Below, piece after piece: positions 48,245 to 59,689 of a DNA stretch of 64,000 bases. Both the position numbers and the translations under genes were made by a program. Source of the stretch: Dama dama (Eukaryota > Chordata > Mammalia > Artiodactyla > Cervidae). The stretch's first letter is position 1. The number at the start of each line of letters is the position of its first letter. Location: contig NC_083692.1 of NCBI RefSeq assembly GCF_033118175.1, positions 86,271,501 to 86,335,500 on the forward strand, given 5' to 3'. The notes beneath the pieces are model-generated. The model ran no database searches. It was not told the origin of the DNA and was given only the letters and a program-made list of their open reading frames with translations.

Positions 48245-48611
48245 GCCTACCAAAGCCAAATGAAAAAATACGGAGAGTTTGGAGGAAATAGAAAGGTGGC
48301 TTTAGTTCTCAGCAGGTGGAGAGGGGAACAGCGTAGGCTCAGGCCTCAAGAACTGACCCCTCCATGAAAAGTCTAGGGGCTTATATAAGGCAAGGGCTGG
48401 TGGTCAGGAGTCAGTGACAAGGAACAAAGATGATAGGATCTTGGTTTCTTCCTCTTGCATTATCTCAAAGACAGTCATAGTCTGGTGTCAGTAACACAGT
48501 AATTGAGTCTGGCAGTTCTGTGTCTCTGCAGCCTTCTTTCTGATATGTAACTACAAGGGGAAGGGTGTTGTACGGGTAAACACCAGATAGGGGATGTATT
48601 TAGCCTAGAGT
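48245..48611 (+). mobile_element. Unclassified LTR-like sequence, split by BovB
   Basis: Contains a strong TATA-type motif GGGCTTATATAAGGC near 48,378. The sequence continues beyond the BovB at 49,627-49,810. The split with its 9-bp duplication shows the host sequence predates the BovB. LTR identity is a guess from the TATA motif and composition. Confidence 0.3.
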
Positions 48612-48620
48612 CAAAGGAAA

Positions 48621-49617
48621 AATTCTTAAAGAGTTGGGAATACCAGATCAGCTCACCTGCCTCCTGAGAAACCTGTGTGCAGGTCAAGAAGCAACGGTTA
48701 GAATCAACCATGGAACAGACTGGTTCAAAATTGGAAAAGGAGTATGTCAAGGCTGTATATTGTCACCCTGCTTATTTAACTTACGTGAAGAGTACATCAT
48801 GCAAAATGTTGGGCTGGATAAAGCACAAGCTGCAATCCAGATTGCTGGGGAAAATATCAGCAACCTCAGATATGCAAATGGCACCACCCTTATGGCAGAA
48901 AGCAAAGAGGAACTAAAGAGCCTCTTGATGGATGTGAAAGAGGAGAGTGAAAAAGCTGGTTAAAAACTCAACATTCAAAAAACTAAGATCATGGCATCTG
49001 GTTCCATCACTTCATGGCAAAGAGATGGGAAAACAGTGACAGATTTTATTTTCTTGGGCTCTAAAATCACTGTCGACGGTGACTGCAGTCATGAAATTAA
49101 AAGATGCTTACTCGTTGGAAGAAAAGCTATGACAAACATAGACACTGTATTAAAAGCAGAGACATTACTTTTCTGACAAATGTCCATATAGTCAACGCTA
49201 TGGTTTTTCCAGTAGTCATGTATGGGTGTGAGAGTTGGACCGTAAAGAAGTCTGACTGTCAAAGAACTGATGCTTTCAAACTGTAATGTTGGAGAAGACT
49301 CTTGAGAAATCAAACCAGTCCATCCTAAAGAAAATCAACCCTGAATAGTCATTGGAAGGACTGATGCTGAAGCTGAAGCTCCAATACTTTGGCCACCTGA
49401 TGCAAAGAACTGACTCATTAGAAAAGACCCTGATGCTGGGAAAGATTGAGGGCAGGAGGAGAAGGGGACGGCAGAGGATGAGATGGTTGGATGGCATCAC
49501 CAACTTGATGGACATGAGTTTGAATAAACTCCAGGAGACAGTGAAGGACAAGGAAGCCTGGCATGCTGCAATCCATGGGGTCGCAAAGTCAGACATGACT
49601 GAGCGATTGAACAGCAA
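48621..49617 (+). mobile_element. BovB LINE 3' portion with 9-bp TSD
   Basis: About 1.0 kb covering the RT palm to the 3' end. ORF2 pieces: 48634-48963 (KGVCQGCILSPCLFNL, then a catalytic box reading YANG instead of YADD), with further pieces to 49,617 in several frames. Ends GAGCGATTGAACAGCAA. CAAAGGAAA occurs at 48612-48620 and 49618-49626. Dead copy. Confidence 0.93.
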
Positions 49618-49827
49618 CAAAGGAAAGAATGTGAATTGTAGCTCCTGCAGAGTTAGAGGGCAGAAAAGCAAACTTAGTTACAGACATTCAGAGTTAGAAA
49701 CAGTTAAAGTGAAAAAAAAAAACAAAACTAGGAATGTTCAGGCCTGCTCACTGTTCTCTTTAGCTTCTTTGTTCTCAGGGAAGGGAAAGAGAAAAACTCA
49801 TTCCTCTGTTTTCCTTTTCACTGCAAC

Positions 49828-49915
49828 AATCCCACATGCCATTAACGAAAATCAAAGATCCTGCGTACCATAACTAAGAGCTGGCACAGCCAAATAAATA
49901 TATAAAATATTAAAA
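49828..49915 (+). mobile_element. CHR-family SINE 3' fragment
   Basis: CCCACATGCCATTAACG, GATCCTGCGTACCATAACTAAGAGCTGGCACAGCC, then AAATAAATATATAAAAT. Confidence 0.6.
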
Positions 49916-51049
49916 ATATATAAGCAAAATAGAATAGGACCATTATTTAAAAAAAAAAAAAGGAATATAGTGCTGACAGAAAGTACCTAAGGAAGGACAA
50001 ATGATGAAGGGGAGCTCCCTTCCCAAAGCTGGGGTTCAGACCTCACTGGAGAAGATGTGGGTGAAGACCACTGTATGACAGAGAAGTTTGAAAGGCAGCC
50101 TGGGCCAGAGCCTGTCCTCAATGTCTGCAAAGGCAAGAAGCAGCCCAGTGAAGCACAGGCGAGCAGTGCCCAGGGCGCAGGTGGTCAGGCGTGCAGGTGT
50201 GCAGAGGGAAAGTAGCACCACTGTAGGAGGGAGGCCTGCAACCCACTGTCTGTGTTTGAGCGCTGAGGGAAGTGATCACCAGACCAAGCAAGAGCTGGGA
50301 GGTCACTGAGAGACTGTGTATTCTGGGTGTGTGTCTGGGCAGAGCACCACCCAAATTGCTCCCATCCGTACCACTTTCCAATGTACAGCACCAGTACCAG
50401 CAGGAGAAGCCTTTCCTCCTCCAGTGTCTTTCCAGTGCCATCTACTGAAAAACTTAATATCAGGCTCATAGTAAGAAGATGCGTTTAAAGTTTTGCCCAT
50501 GATCACAGAACAGGTATTGAAAAGTGAATTTGGAACAAGAGAGAATAAAGTAATAGTTGGCATGCCAAGCATCTCAGTTTTGGATACAGGGAAATTAGAG
50601 GTTTATATAACCCTTGGAAGGCTTGGGGAAGCAAAGGTAAGGGAAACTTCAACTGCAACTTCAGTCTGTAGCACCCACAAGGGTGGTTCTCAGGCTTGCC
50701 TGAAGGCCACTCTAATCTCAAGAACCTCTGGGAAAGAACCACCCTAATCTCAAGGGCCTCTGGGAAGCGCCCCTCACCCCTCACCCTCTCAGGCTGCAGC
50801 ATGTTGCAGGTGAGCCTCAAGAAGCACATCCTGAAGCCACCATAAACTCATGTCTGGTCATGAGCCTTCAACTCCCCTGGAGAACTGTGCCCTCTTCCTC
50901 GGGCCTGCCTTCGGCATCTGCCAATGGCCTCTCACGTGCAGCCTCTATTGGAACCCCACAGGGCAGAGGATTCTGGAAAGCAGAGGATTCTGGGAAATGT
51001 AGTTTCCACTTCTCAGTGAGGCAGAGGAAACCTCCGAGGTGGAAAGTGA
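49916..51049. other. Intergenic, nothing recognised
   Basis: About 1.1 kb, moderately GC-rich, with overlapping open frames of 70-110 codons on both strands and no recognisable product. A directly repeated block (AATCTCAAGAACCTCTGGGAA / AATCTCAAGGGCCTCTGGGAA) lies at about 50,713-50,768. Confidence 0.5.
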
Positions 51050-51256
51050 AAATGAAGTCGCACAGTCCTGTCCAACTCTTTTCCACCCCACTGGCTGTAG
51101 CCTACCACGCTCCTCAGTCCATGGAATTTTCCAGGCAAGAGTACTGAAATGGGTTGTCATTTCCTTCCACAGAGGGTCTTCCCGACCCAGGGATCGAACC
51201 TGGGTCTCCCTCATTGTAGGCAGACGCTTTACCGTCTGAGCCACCAGGGAAATCCA
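51050..51256 (-). mobile_element. Bov-tA SINE
   Basis: GTCCTGTCCAACTCTTTTCCACCCCACTGG, CAGGCAAGAGTACTGAAATGGG, CCGTCTGAGCCACCAGGGAAATCC. Confidence 0.93.
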
Positions 51257-51302
51257 TAGAGGTGGGGCCGGTAACAAAAGACCATCCCTTAAACTGAGCT
51301 AA

Positions 51303-51692
51303 GCTGGAATTGATGCTTTTGAACTGCGGTGCTGGAGAAGACTCTTGAGAGTCCCTTGGACTGAGAGGAGATCCAACCAGTCCATCCTGAAGGAGATCAG
51401 TCCTGGGTGTTCATTGGCAGGACTGAAGCTGAAGCTGAAACTCCAGTACTTTGGACACCTGATGCGAAGAGCTGACTCATTGGAAAAGACCCTGATGCTG
51501 GGAGGGATTGGGGGCGGGAGGAGAATGGGACGACAGAGGATGAGGTGGCTGGATGGCATCACCGACTCGATGGGCATGGGTTTGGGTGGACTCCAGGAGT
51601 TGGTGATGGACAGGGAGGCCTGGTGTGCTGTGATTCATGGGGTCGCAAAGAGTCGGACACGACTGAGCGACTGAACTGACTGACTGACTGAA
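51303..51692 (+). mobile_element. BovB LINE 3' end
   Basis: TTGATGCTTTTGAACTGCGGTGCTGGAGAAGAC through GTCGGACACGACTGAGCGACTGAAC, ending in (TGAC)n. It keeps 90 or more codons of the C-terminal ORF2 frame (51,345-51,674). Relatively young-looking copy. Confidence 0.95.
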
Positions 51693-52004
51693 GGTGGAAT
51701 CCTGAGGCAGATCCCTTATGTTGCCACTGGCCCAAGGACAAGCTTCCCAGAAGCAGCTAAAATGGGCATTTGCCCTTAGGGCTGCCCAATCTTTACTTTG
51801 CTTTCTAATCAGTGCTCCTTCCTCCAGTCTCAGGTCCATGATTTTTGTTTGTTTAATATTAGTGGTGAGGAAACCGATGATTTCCTTTACTATCTGCATA
51901 CCCAGCAATGCATTAAAAAAAAATTTTTTTTTAAGGATCCAGTTGTTTTATATGGAGGGAGTCCTTCTAGGAATCAAGCCCGTCACACCACCAAGAGGAT
52001 CCAG

Positions 52005-52160
52005 GCTACTTTTTATTTATAAATATTTATTTATTTGACTGCCTCAGGTTTTTTTTTTAAGATCCTCAGCAGGATCTTTATATTTATATTTATTTATTTA
52101 TAAATATTTATTTACTTGACTGCCTCAGGTTTTTTTTAAGATCCTCAGCAGGATCTTTCA
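52005..52160. repeat. Tandem duplication, ~81-bp period
   Basis: Two copies of a unit containing TTGACTGCCTCAGG, a T run and AAGATCCTCAGCAGGATCTTT, spaced 81 bp apart (first at about 52,037, second at 52,118), preceded by TATTTATTTATAAA-type AT-rich DNA. It lies within a minus-strand CHR-derived SINE body. Confidence 0.85.
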
Positions 52161-52404
52161 TTGTGACACGTGGGCTCTCTACTTGTGGCATGTGGGTGTT
52201 CAGTCACTTCAGTCGTGTTCAACTCTTTGCAACCCCATGGACTGTAGCCTCCCAGGCTCCTCTGTTCATGGGATTTTCCTGGCAAGAATACTAGAGTGGG
52301 TTGCCATGCCCTTCTCCAAAGGATCTTCCCGACCCAGGGATCGAACCCACATCCCCTCTACTGGAAGGTGGTTTCTTAACCACTGGACCACCAGGGAAGT
52401 CCCC
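52161..52404 (-). mobile_element. CHR-family SINE interrupted by Bov-A unit
   Basis: CATTGTGACACGTGGGCTCTCTACTTGTGGCATGTGGG is CHR body in reverse. From 52,199 TTCAGTCACTTCAGTCGTGTTCAAC to about 52,335 is a Bov-A unit. The final GGATCGAACCCACATCCCC...CCACTGGACCACCAGGGAAGTCC is a CHR/Bov-tA head. I cannot decide whether the head belongs to the CHR or to a Bov-tA. Confidence 0.8.
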
Positions 52405-53868
52405 AGGCTGCTCTTTAAAAGAATGATTCCAACTCAGCAAGGTTCTAAAGTCAGTGGAATAATTTTAGTGCCACTGCTCACAATAGAAAAAACACTAAGA
52501 AATAAGTGATTCAAATATGTGGCTGTGTCACAGAGGCTTGTGAGGATCTGGTGAAAGCTAGAGCTCCACAATACATATATATCCTCAAAACATGTTGCAT
52601 ATAATTTCAAGTGGTGCAAAGTCCCCTGATGCCCATCTGTGGACCCTGCCCATGGAGAGTAAGAACTTGACAAAAGAGAAATAAGATCCATACAAAATGT
52701 TAGTCCAGCTTTTATATAGAGGCCAAAGCAGTTGGCATTTTCCCGCCCAGTGCTGTTCTAAACATTAATAAAAGCATTTCTAACTATATGTTCACTGCTC
52801 ACCATTTCTAGCATATTAGTTTTAAATCATGCTAAAGACATAACATTTTTTCTTGTTGCATAAGAAAATTTGCAGCGGAAGACGGCTCCTTGTGTAATTA
52901 AGGTCTACAGTGGCTCTGTGCCTGTTTCATAAGGACTGAGCAGGGTTTTAGTAGTTATTATAAAGATTTGTTTGTAATAACTTTACTTATAAGGCATTTT
53001 CATCATTTAATTTATGTCAGAGCCTTAATCAGGGACAAATTCACAACTCAAACTACGTTCTTATGGGGAAAAGACACTTTTATGCAGTGGCCAATTTTTT
53101 TCAGGAATGCCCTGGGGAAAAAACTGGATTGTCGTGTTTCGTGCGTTTTAGCCTCGTCTCCCCACCCCGACCCCAAACCCAACTATCTTAGGGGTTACCC
53201 AGGGAAGCGACGGCAAAGCAGGAAGACCTGGAATCCATCCCGGCCTCTGCTGGGTAACCTCGCATCACATCTTCAAGTTTCTGTTTAATCATCTGTCAAA
53301 AAGTAATGACTATACTCAGAGTGGGTGGGCAAGAACTGTAAGGTTGTAAGAAATATCAGTTCCATGTGTACTATTCTGGTACAGTTCAGCAAATGCTTAT
53401 TGACTGATGCGGTAACTGAGAATTGGCTCTCGTCAGACATCCAGCTAGGAAAAGGGAACCTGCTTTGTCTGCTGGGTCTATTCAGCCTTATGACTTGCCC
53501 ATTGTTTGATGGAGGATACTGTAGCCAAACTAATGAATAGTTAATTTAAAGTCAGGCAGCTAGGGCTTTTTCTTTGGGTGGAAACTTAACTCCCAGACAA
53601 TATATACATTATGTATGGACTGCTTGTACCTACCTCTGCATGTGGCACTCAGGCCAGAGCCCCGCACAGGAAGATGATGGAAAGGCAGGGGAAGATGAGA
53701 CATAGAATGGGGGTGAATGACCCTCCCCTCTCACATCGCAGGGGTGAGGAAACTCCAGGCCATGGGAGTGAAACGTACAACTTGATTCGTCATCAGGGTG
53801 ATCCTGTCATGGTTAGCTCTGCTATTGTCCAGAAGGCAGTCTTTTTTGAGGCCTAGTGCTAGGCAGAG
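52405..53868. other. Intergenic single-copy stretch with one MIR
   Basis: Mostly unassigned. 53,215-53,330 is MIR-like on the plus strand (AAGACCTGGAATCCATCC, GTTTCTGTTTAATCATCTGTCAAAAAG). 52,780-53,050 is repeat-free and AT-rich around GACGGCTCCTTGTGTAATTAAGG; it might be conserved non-coding DNA, without proof. Confidence 0.45.
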
Positions 53869-54062
53869 TGGGTTTCCCAGATGGCCAGGTGGTGCAGTGG
53901 TGAAGAATCTGCCAGTCAGTGTGGGGGGTGCAAGAGACATGGGTTTGATCTCTGGGTCGGGAAGATCCCCTGGAGTAGCAAATGGTAACCCTTTCTAGTA
54001 TTCTTGCCTGGAGAATTCCATGGACAGAGCCTGCAGGTTTCCATGACTTAGCGACTGAGGAT
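53869..54062 (+). mobile_element. Bov-tA SINE
   Basis: GTGGGTTTCCCAGATGGCCAGGTGGTGCAGTGG, CGGGAAGATCCCCTGG, TATTCTTGCCTGGAGAATTCCATGGACAGAG; the 3' end is shortened. Confidence 0.9.
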
Positions 54063-54150
54063 GCATACATGCTAAGCTGAGCATCAGAAGTTTTTTAAGA
54101 TTAAAGATCACTTGAAATGGTATTTCTATTTCCAGTTTTCAGTTTTTCTT

Positions 54151-54342
54151 TCTAAGATTTTTTTTTTTTAATGTGGAACTATTTTCAAAGTCTTTATTGA
54201 ATTTGCTACAGTATTGCTTCTGTTTTATGTTTTGGTTTCTTAGCTGCGAGGCATGTGGGGTCCTAGCTCCCTGACCAGGGATCGAACCCATACCCCCTGC
54301 ACTGGAAGGCTAAGCCAATGCTGGACTGCCAGGGAAGACTCT
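54151..54342 (-). mobile_element. CHR-family SINE
   Basis: T-tract, TCTTTATTGAATTTGC, GCGAGGCATGTGGGGTCCTAGCTCCCTGACCAGGG, GGACTGCCAGGGAAGAC. Confidence 0.88.
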
Positions 54343-54349
54343 GCTGTTT

Positions 54350-54760
54350 CTTATAAAGCTAAAGGTACACTTACCATTGGAGCCAGCAGTCCCATTCCTA
54401 GGTGTTTACCTAAGAGAAATAAGATATCGGTCCACACAAAGACTTGTATATGAATGTTCTTAGCAGCTTTATCACAGTAGCCCCAAAGTGGAAACAATTC
54501 AAATGTCCTTCAAATGGATTAACAAACCATGGTACACCCAGACAATAGCATTCTACTTGGTAATAAAAAGAACTGAACTCTTGAAATGTACCAAAATACA
54601 AATGAATCTCAAAAGCATCATACTAAGTGGAAAAATCTGGATAGAAAAAGCTAGATGGTTCCATTTATATGAAATTTAAGAAAATACAAAACTATGGTGA
54701 CATAAAGGCGATCAGCGATTGTTGGGGTTGGTGATGGTAGAAGGGAGGGACTGAGACCAG
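54350..54760 (+). mobile_element. Old L1 3' fragment
   Basis: CAGCAGTCCCATTCCTAGGTGTTTACC, TTTATCACAGTAGCCCCAAAGTGGAAAC, TGGTACACCCAGACAATAGCATTC, GATGGTTCCATTTATATGAAA: L1 3' half in sense order. Confidence 0.7.
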
Positions 54761-55795
54761 GGCCTGCCCCATAGCAATCGTACAATAGATGTTATCAGCA
54801 GTTGTTAAGAGTGAAAGAAAAGGACCTGAGTTCCTTTCTGGCATTGAACCCATAGACTCCCAAAGCAGGAAGCACCACATAAATTCTGGTTTTAGAAGCT
54901 CACATCAGCCTTTTCCACCGTAGGCTCAGGAGCATGTCCTTAGAAATTCTCTTGAAGGAAGAATTTTGAGCCCACTGACCTGTTTTATAAAATAAGTCTA
55001 AGATGAAGCGTAAGTAAACTTTTCTAATGCTCACATAAGAGCCAGGATGTGGACAGTGGCAGGCCCTGGTACCCTCTCAGCTTCTCCCAGCTCTCAGTGG
55101 CAGATGCAGGGTGTGGGGGTGTGCGGCAGTGGGGAGGCTGAGAATAATTCAGCTCTGCGCTCCAACGGGGAGGCAGACTTAAAGACAAGGTTTGGGTTTA
55201 CAACAAATGTAGAAAAGAATGATCTCTTTCATTAAGGCATAGAAGAGCACAGAATCTCTTATTTTAGGGCTTTTGTTGAAGCCCAAGGTACTGAACCACC
55301 CGCTTCCTCCCTGGCCTGTCTGGCCAGAAAGCAAGCAGCTGTGACTCCAGAGCCTCTGGCCTCTCTGACTGGCCCCGGGCAGACACCTGCCTCAAGCTGG
55401 TCCAACCAGAACCTCCAGGAGAGCTCAGCATTGGGCCCAGAAGAGTCCAGGCTGATTCTGCTTGTCTCCTGGATGGAAGCGAGGTCAACTTGGAAGTTGC
55501 TAACTGAGGCCCTTTGCTGGCGATGCTCCCAAGGACACCGGGACAGCCAGTTTCAGAGAGAGAGAGAGGGATGGAACAGAAGCAGAGTTGGAGGGAGGTG
55601 GCTTTTGGGGTTCTCTGAGCCCTGGTCTCTTCTGTTCCCCAAGGCCCAGACGCACCCTGGTACCCAGATTCCTTAAGATGTCCCGTGCCCTTATAATATA
55701 GCATTGCTTTTTGCCTTTGACCTGGCCCCAGTCATTTCTAGCGGTCACAGCCACACGAATCTTAATGAGATGGCCCTAGAGTCCATCATGTGTCC
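54761..55795. other. Intergenic, nothing recognised
   Basis: About 1 kb single-copy-looking sequence. The 146-codon minus-strand frame at 55264-55704 overlaps a 111-codon frame on the other strand; neither has a recognisable product or splice context. Confidence 0.5.
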
Positions 55796-55984
55796 TTAGT
55801 CTCGACCCTATGGACTGTAGCCCGCCCAGCTCTTCGGTCAGTGGGATTCTCCAGGCAAAAATACTGGAATGGGTGGCCATTTCCATCCCAGGGGATCTTC
55901 CCAACCCAGGAATTGAACCTGCATCTCCCTTCATCTCCTACATTGGCAGGCAGGTTATTTACCACCGAACCACCCAGGAAGCCC
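55796..55984 (-). mobile_element. Bov-tA SINE
   Basis: CCCTATGGACTGTAGCCCGCCCAGC, CAAAAATACTGGAATGGGTGGCC, CCACCGAACCACCCAGGAAGCCC. Confidence 0.9.
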
Positions 55985-56405
55985 ATAGAGTTAGTCATAC
56001 AGAGTGACATCAGTCAGAAAGAGAAAAACAGATATTGTATTATTAACACATATATATGGAATCTAGAAAAATGGTACAGGTTAAGCTATTTGCAGGGCGG
56101 GAATAGAGATGCAGACGGAGAGAGAACATGTGGACACAGGGAGGGAAGGAGAGAGTGGGACGAAGTGGGAGATTAGGATTGAAATATGTACATTCCCACG
56201 TGTGACAGAGGGAACTAGTGGGAATCTGCTGGAAAGCACAGGAAGCCCAGCTTAGTGATCTGCGATGATCTAGAGGGGTCAGGTGGGGGGTGGGAGAGAG
56301 GTCAAAGAGGTGGGGGATATATGTATCCATATAGCTGATTCACTTCACTGTACAGCAGAAACTAACTCAAAATTGTAAAGCAATTATATTAAAAAATTAT
56401 TTTTA
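55985..56405 (+). mobile_element. Cetartiodactyl L1 3' UTR
   Basis: AAAATGGTACAGGTTAAGCTATTTGCAGGGC, ACATGTGGACACAGGGAGGG, TGATCTAGAGGGGTCAGG, CATATAGCTGATTCACTTCACTGTACAGCAGAAACTAAC and TTGTAAAGCAATTATATTAAAAAA. Strongly 5'-truncated, A-rich end. Confidence 0.8.
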
Positions 56406-57029
56406 ATGAAAGTAATTGGAGGTAACACCTCCGTCAGTCTCTTCCCCCAGTGTGGTCACCCTTCCAGCTTCCTTAAGGATGACTTCAGCCTGGAGGAGCG
56501 TGTCCTACAGGTGCACCAGCTGGTAGAGAAAGCCAGTCTCCATCTCCTGTGGTCCCTCTTCCCTGGGGTCTGTCCTTGTGCTGTAACCCCTGTTTCCCAC
56601 AAGCAGATGTCCCTAAATCAGGCCCTTCCTGACCGCGCTTCTCCCAGCATCACTGCACCTTCCCTCCCCATTTCCTCCTCGTCTGCCCTCCTGTGTCCCA
56701 GCTTCTGGGTTTAGAACTCTGTGCCTCGTGCCTCCCAGGGGTGGCTAGAGTCTAACAGGGGACTGACTTCAAAGCCTTCCTGAGAGACGATGAATATTAG
56801 CTGAACCTACTGTAATCATTTCATAATATACTTAAACCATCATGCTGTGTGCCTGAACTTCTGCAGTGAGGTATGTCAATTATTTCTCAATAAAACCCAG
56901 TGGGAGAAGCCTTCGGTGGGCGTGGGGGGGCACAGACTAGTGTGGGAAGATGTTTTGGGAAAAGAAATATTTTCCGAAGTCCTTATGTAAACTTGATAGA
57001 AAGATGAGGATTCGTCTCACCAGATTTGG
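56406..57029. other. Intergenic, with an L1-type 3' tail at 56,785-56,895
   Basis: CCATCATGCTGTGTGCCTGAACTTC...TATGTCAATTATTTCTCAATAAAACCCAG at 56,785-56,895 looks like another L1-type 3' end on the plus strand. The rest is unassigned. Confidence 0.5.
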
Positions 57030-57185
57030 AGTGAGAAGCCTAGAGTCTAGTCCTGACTTTGCTTCTAACTGTCTGCGCGACTTCAGGCTTCCTTTCCTCA
57101 GCAGCAGGATGGCAGGATGGAATGAGAGCAAAGGCTTGGGGGAGCCTTGTGAGGGTGCTTCCATCATTGCCTTGGAACTGGCAGG
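57030..57185 (+). mobile_element. MIR SINE relic
   Basis: GGAGTGAGAAGCCTAGAGTCTAGTCCTGAC, TCTAACTGTCTGCGCGACTTCAGGC, GCTTGGGGGAGCC: MIR head and core, diverged. Confidence 0.6.
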
Positions 57186-57717
57186 GGGGAAAAAAACCAG
57201 ATGACACCCTGTTTCTCTTCACTTAGAGTGACCTCACTTCTGTTTTATACACTGAACATCCTTCTCAAGTGTTATCTTATCCCAGGTTTCCAAAGAAGCA
57301 GATCTTGAGGCAGAAGTGTGTGTGCCAACACTTTAAGAGGGAGTGTGATGCTGAGGAAGCAGAGCTGAGCAAAAAGCCGGGTGAGAAAGAGAAGTGGGAA
57401 GGGGCAGAGGGCTTGGCTGGCCCCTATACATCTCCCCTGATGCTCAATCCTGTGGGACCTTCTTCAAAGAAGCTGTGTGAGGCTTAGGACAGTCCACTCA
57501 GAAAGAGGAAGAGAAAGGAATTTATCAGCCAACCCCTGTCCCTTATTGGTCAAAGGTTCACCCCATGGAGTGTCTGACACTCCTGTACTCCGAGGCCAGA
57601 AGTTTGGGGGTGGGGTGGGGGTTGCCATTGGCTTGTGCTAGAGTGAAACAAGTGGCAAGACCTGGAAGACAGGTGTGGCTGAGAGGATCTTAGGTGAGGC
57701 ATTAACAAGGAGCTCCT
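57186..57717. other. Intergenic, nothing recognised
   Basis: Single-copy-looking sequence; no exon or repeat identified. Confidence 0.5.
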
Positions 57718-57852
57718 GGGACTTCCCTGGTGGACCAGTGATTAAGACTTTGTGCTCCCAATGCAGGGGGCACAGGTTCTATCACTGGTTGGGGGAACTG
57801 AGATCCCATATGCTTCGCAGCACAGCCAAAAAATAAAAATAAATAAAAATTA
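57718..57852 (+). mobile_element. CHR-family SINE (short form)
   Basis: GGGACTTCCCTGGTGGACCAGTGATTAAGAC, CCAATGCAGGGGGCACAGG, CTTCGCAGCACAGCC, AAAAAATAAAAATAAATAAAAA tail. Confidence 0.94.
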
Positions 57853-58959
57853 GAAGGCGTTCATACAGCTCTTGTTGGAAAAGAGTGAAAACATCTGCTA
57901 AAATAAAAGTTGAAACCACTGGACCACTCCAAAGGACCTCCCCAGCTGCAAAATTCCTTAATGCTGTTCACTGAAGTTGCAGCTGAGACCATTTGCCCCT
58001 CTGGTGTGTGGGAACCATGGCTCCAGAGAGCTGCAAGCAAGATCCCTGGAAATGTGTGCCCCTCAGTGCCCAAGAACCGGTGCCAGCTTTGCTCTATCCC
58101 CCGCCCCACCCCCGCTCCCCCCAATTTCCCTGCAATTTGAGAGCTAACGCAGATGGTGTTTTCAAAGAGTCCTGATGGGACAGGCAAGGGGGAGGGGGCT
58201 GATAATCCCACCAGACTAGGGGAGTTTTCATTATGTTCATTCAGAAAGTCCTGGCCTCTCTGCCGGCTTGGACTCCCCTCCACTCAGGGGCAGCTGTCGG
58301 CCCCAGCCAGGAGGCAGATTTGTTTTGGTATTTAAGGGATTGGAGGATTAAGTGAGCCAGAGGGGCCCCCACTGCACAACCTCATCCTCTGATGACTGGC
58401 CGCCCACCTCTGGGTATTATTAAATGATAATTACATCACAGGGCACTGTATGTCCCTTCCTTCGGAGCCCAGCAGGCTCACAAAGGCAGCAGAGAATGAG
58501 ATTGAGGTCAGAGTGGGAAGCCTCAATCCTTCTTCTCTGGTGTAGGTATAGAACAATCTGCAGATGGAAGATCAAACTCAAAATTAAATCTGGGATCCAG
58601 TCTGAGTGTTAGCTTTCCCTGGTGCAAAGCACGGACATCCTCTGCTTGTTGATGACATGGTGAGGGGGAAATGAGAGAAAGGGGGCTATAAAGCAAATGT
58701 GCCCCTTAGTGAGGCTGGGGTGGCTGTTGGGGTGTGGCCTGCGGGCTGCTGGAGCCCAGGATGGAGTTGATGGGAAGTGGCCCAGATGCAGGGACCAGCC
58801 ATTGCCAAGATAGGATATCTGGGCTCTGATGAAAAGGATAGGGAATAAACCCAACAGAAGTCTCTCAAGAGAAGAGATAGAAAAGAAAATAGAAAGAAGT
58901 AGACACATCATGGAGGCACACCTCAGGTCCAGAGACAGACTAGTGTACATAACAACCCC
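57853..58959. other. Intergenic single-copy stretch
   Basis: About 1.1 kb. No repeat recognised. The motif AAATGATAATTACATCACAGG near 58,424 is homeodomain/CRE-like by eye only. Open frames up to 140 codons have no recognisable product. Confidence 0.45.
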
Positions 58960-59150
58960 ACCAGTGCCAGGCTCTGTGTTGTCTTCATGTGCATTATTTC
59001 ACTGAATCACCACAACTCCAATGCAGTGGATGCAACAGGCTTGTTACAGATGAGTAAACTGAGGCTAAGAGGGGTTGAGCCGTTTGCCCAAGGGTCATAG
59101 ATAGTTAGCAACGATACCAGGATTGAAATCCAGGCAGTCTGCCTTGTAAA
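58960..59150 (+). mobile_element. MIR SINE relic
   Basis: AGTGCCAGGCTCTGTGTTGTC, CACTGAATCACCACAACTCC, GTTACAGATGAGTAAACTGAGGCTAAGAGG, GTTTGCCCAAGGGTCATAG: a well-kept MIR. Confidence 0.85.
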
Positions 59151-59159
59151 TTAATCTCC

Positions 59160-59642
59160 AACCTTTTTTTTTAATTGAAGTATATGATGATTTACAATGT
59201 TGTGTTAGTTTCTGGTGTACACAAAGTGATTCAGTTATGTATATATGTATGTGTGTATGTGTGTATATATATATTATATATACAAGCATGTTCAGTCATG
59301 TCAGACTCTTTGCGACCATGTGAACTGTAGGCCTGCCAGGCTCCTTTGTCCATGGAATTTTCCAGGCAAGAATACTGGAGTGGGTTGCTATTTCCTTTTC
59401 CAAGGGATCTTTCCAACCCAGTGATTGAACCTGTGTCTCTTGTGCCTCCTGCATTGCAGGTGGATTCTTTACTGATAACCTACTGGGAATTTCTCATGTA
59501 TGTGTGTGTGTGTGTGTTCTTTTTCATATTCTTTTCCATTATGATTTATTACCAGATGGTTATTCTTTTATATTTTGCATTCTTTTCTATTTTCTACTAT
59601 GGTTAATATAGTTCCCTGTGCTGTACAGTAGGCCTTGTTTGT
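59160..59642 (-). mobile_element. Cetartiodactyl L1 3' UTR, split by Bov-tA
   Basis: Left part 59,160-59,245: TTTTTAATTGAAGTATATGATGATTTACAATG, TAGTTTCTGGTGTACAC. Right part 59,500-59,642: TCTACTATGGTTAATATAGTTCCCTGTGCTGTACAGTAGG. Opposite orientation to the L1 tail at 55,985. TATATA/TGTGTG tracts lie at both junctions (59,235-59,283 and 59,492-59,518). Confidence 0.75.
59285..59490 (-). mobile_element. Bov-tA SINE
   Basis: TTCAGTCATGTCAGACTCTTTGCGACC, GGCAAGAATACTGGAGTGGG, CCTCCTGCATTGCAGGTGG, head degraded at the right end. Confidence 0.92.
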
Positions 59643-59689
59643 TCTCAGGCTTTGCCCTCTGTTCTCTTTTCTCCAGGGAAGCTGTCTTG

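Noticed and set aside
48634..49176. Reverse transcriptase frames as a functional gene
   Set aside because: They are parts of a 1-kb BovB with a YANG active site, several frame changes and target-site duplication.
55264..55704. 146-residue minus-strand open frame
   Set aside because: Overlaps a 111-codon frame on the opposite strand in GC-rich single-copy DNA; no homology recognised and no flanking splice pattern.
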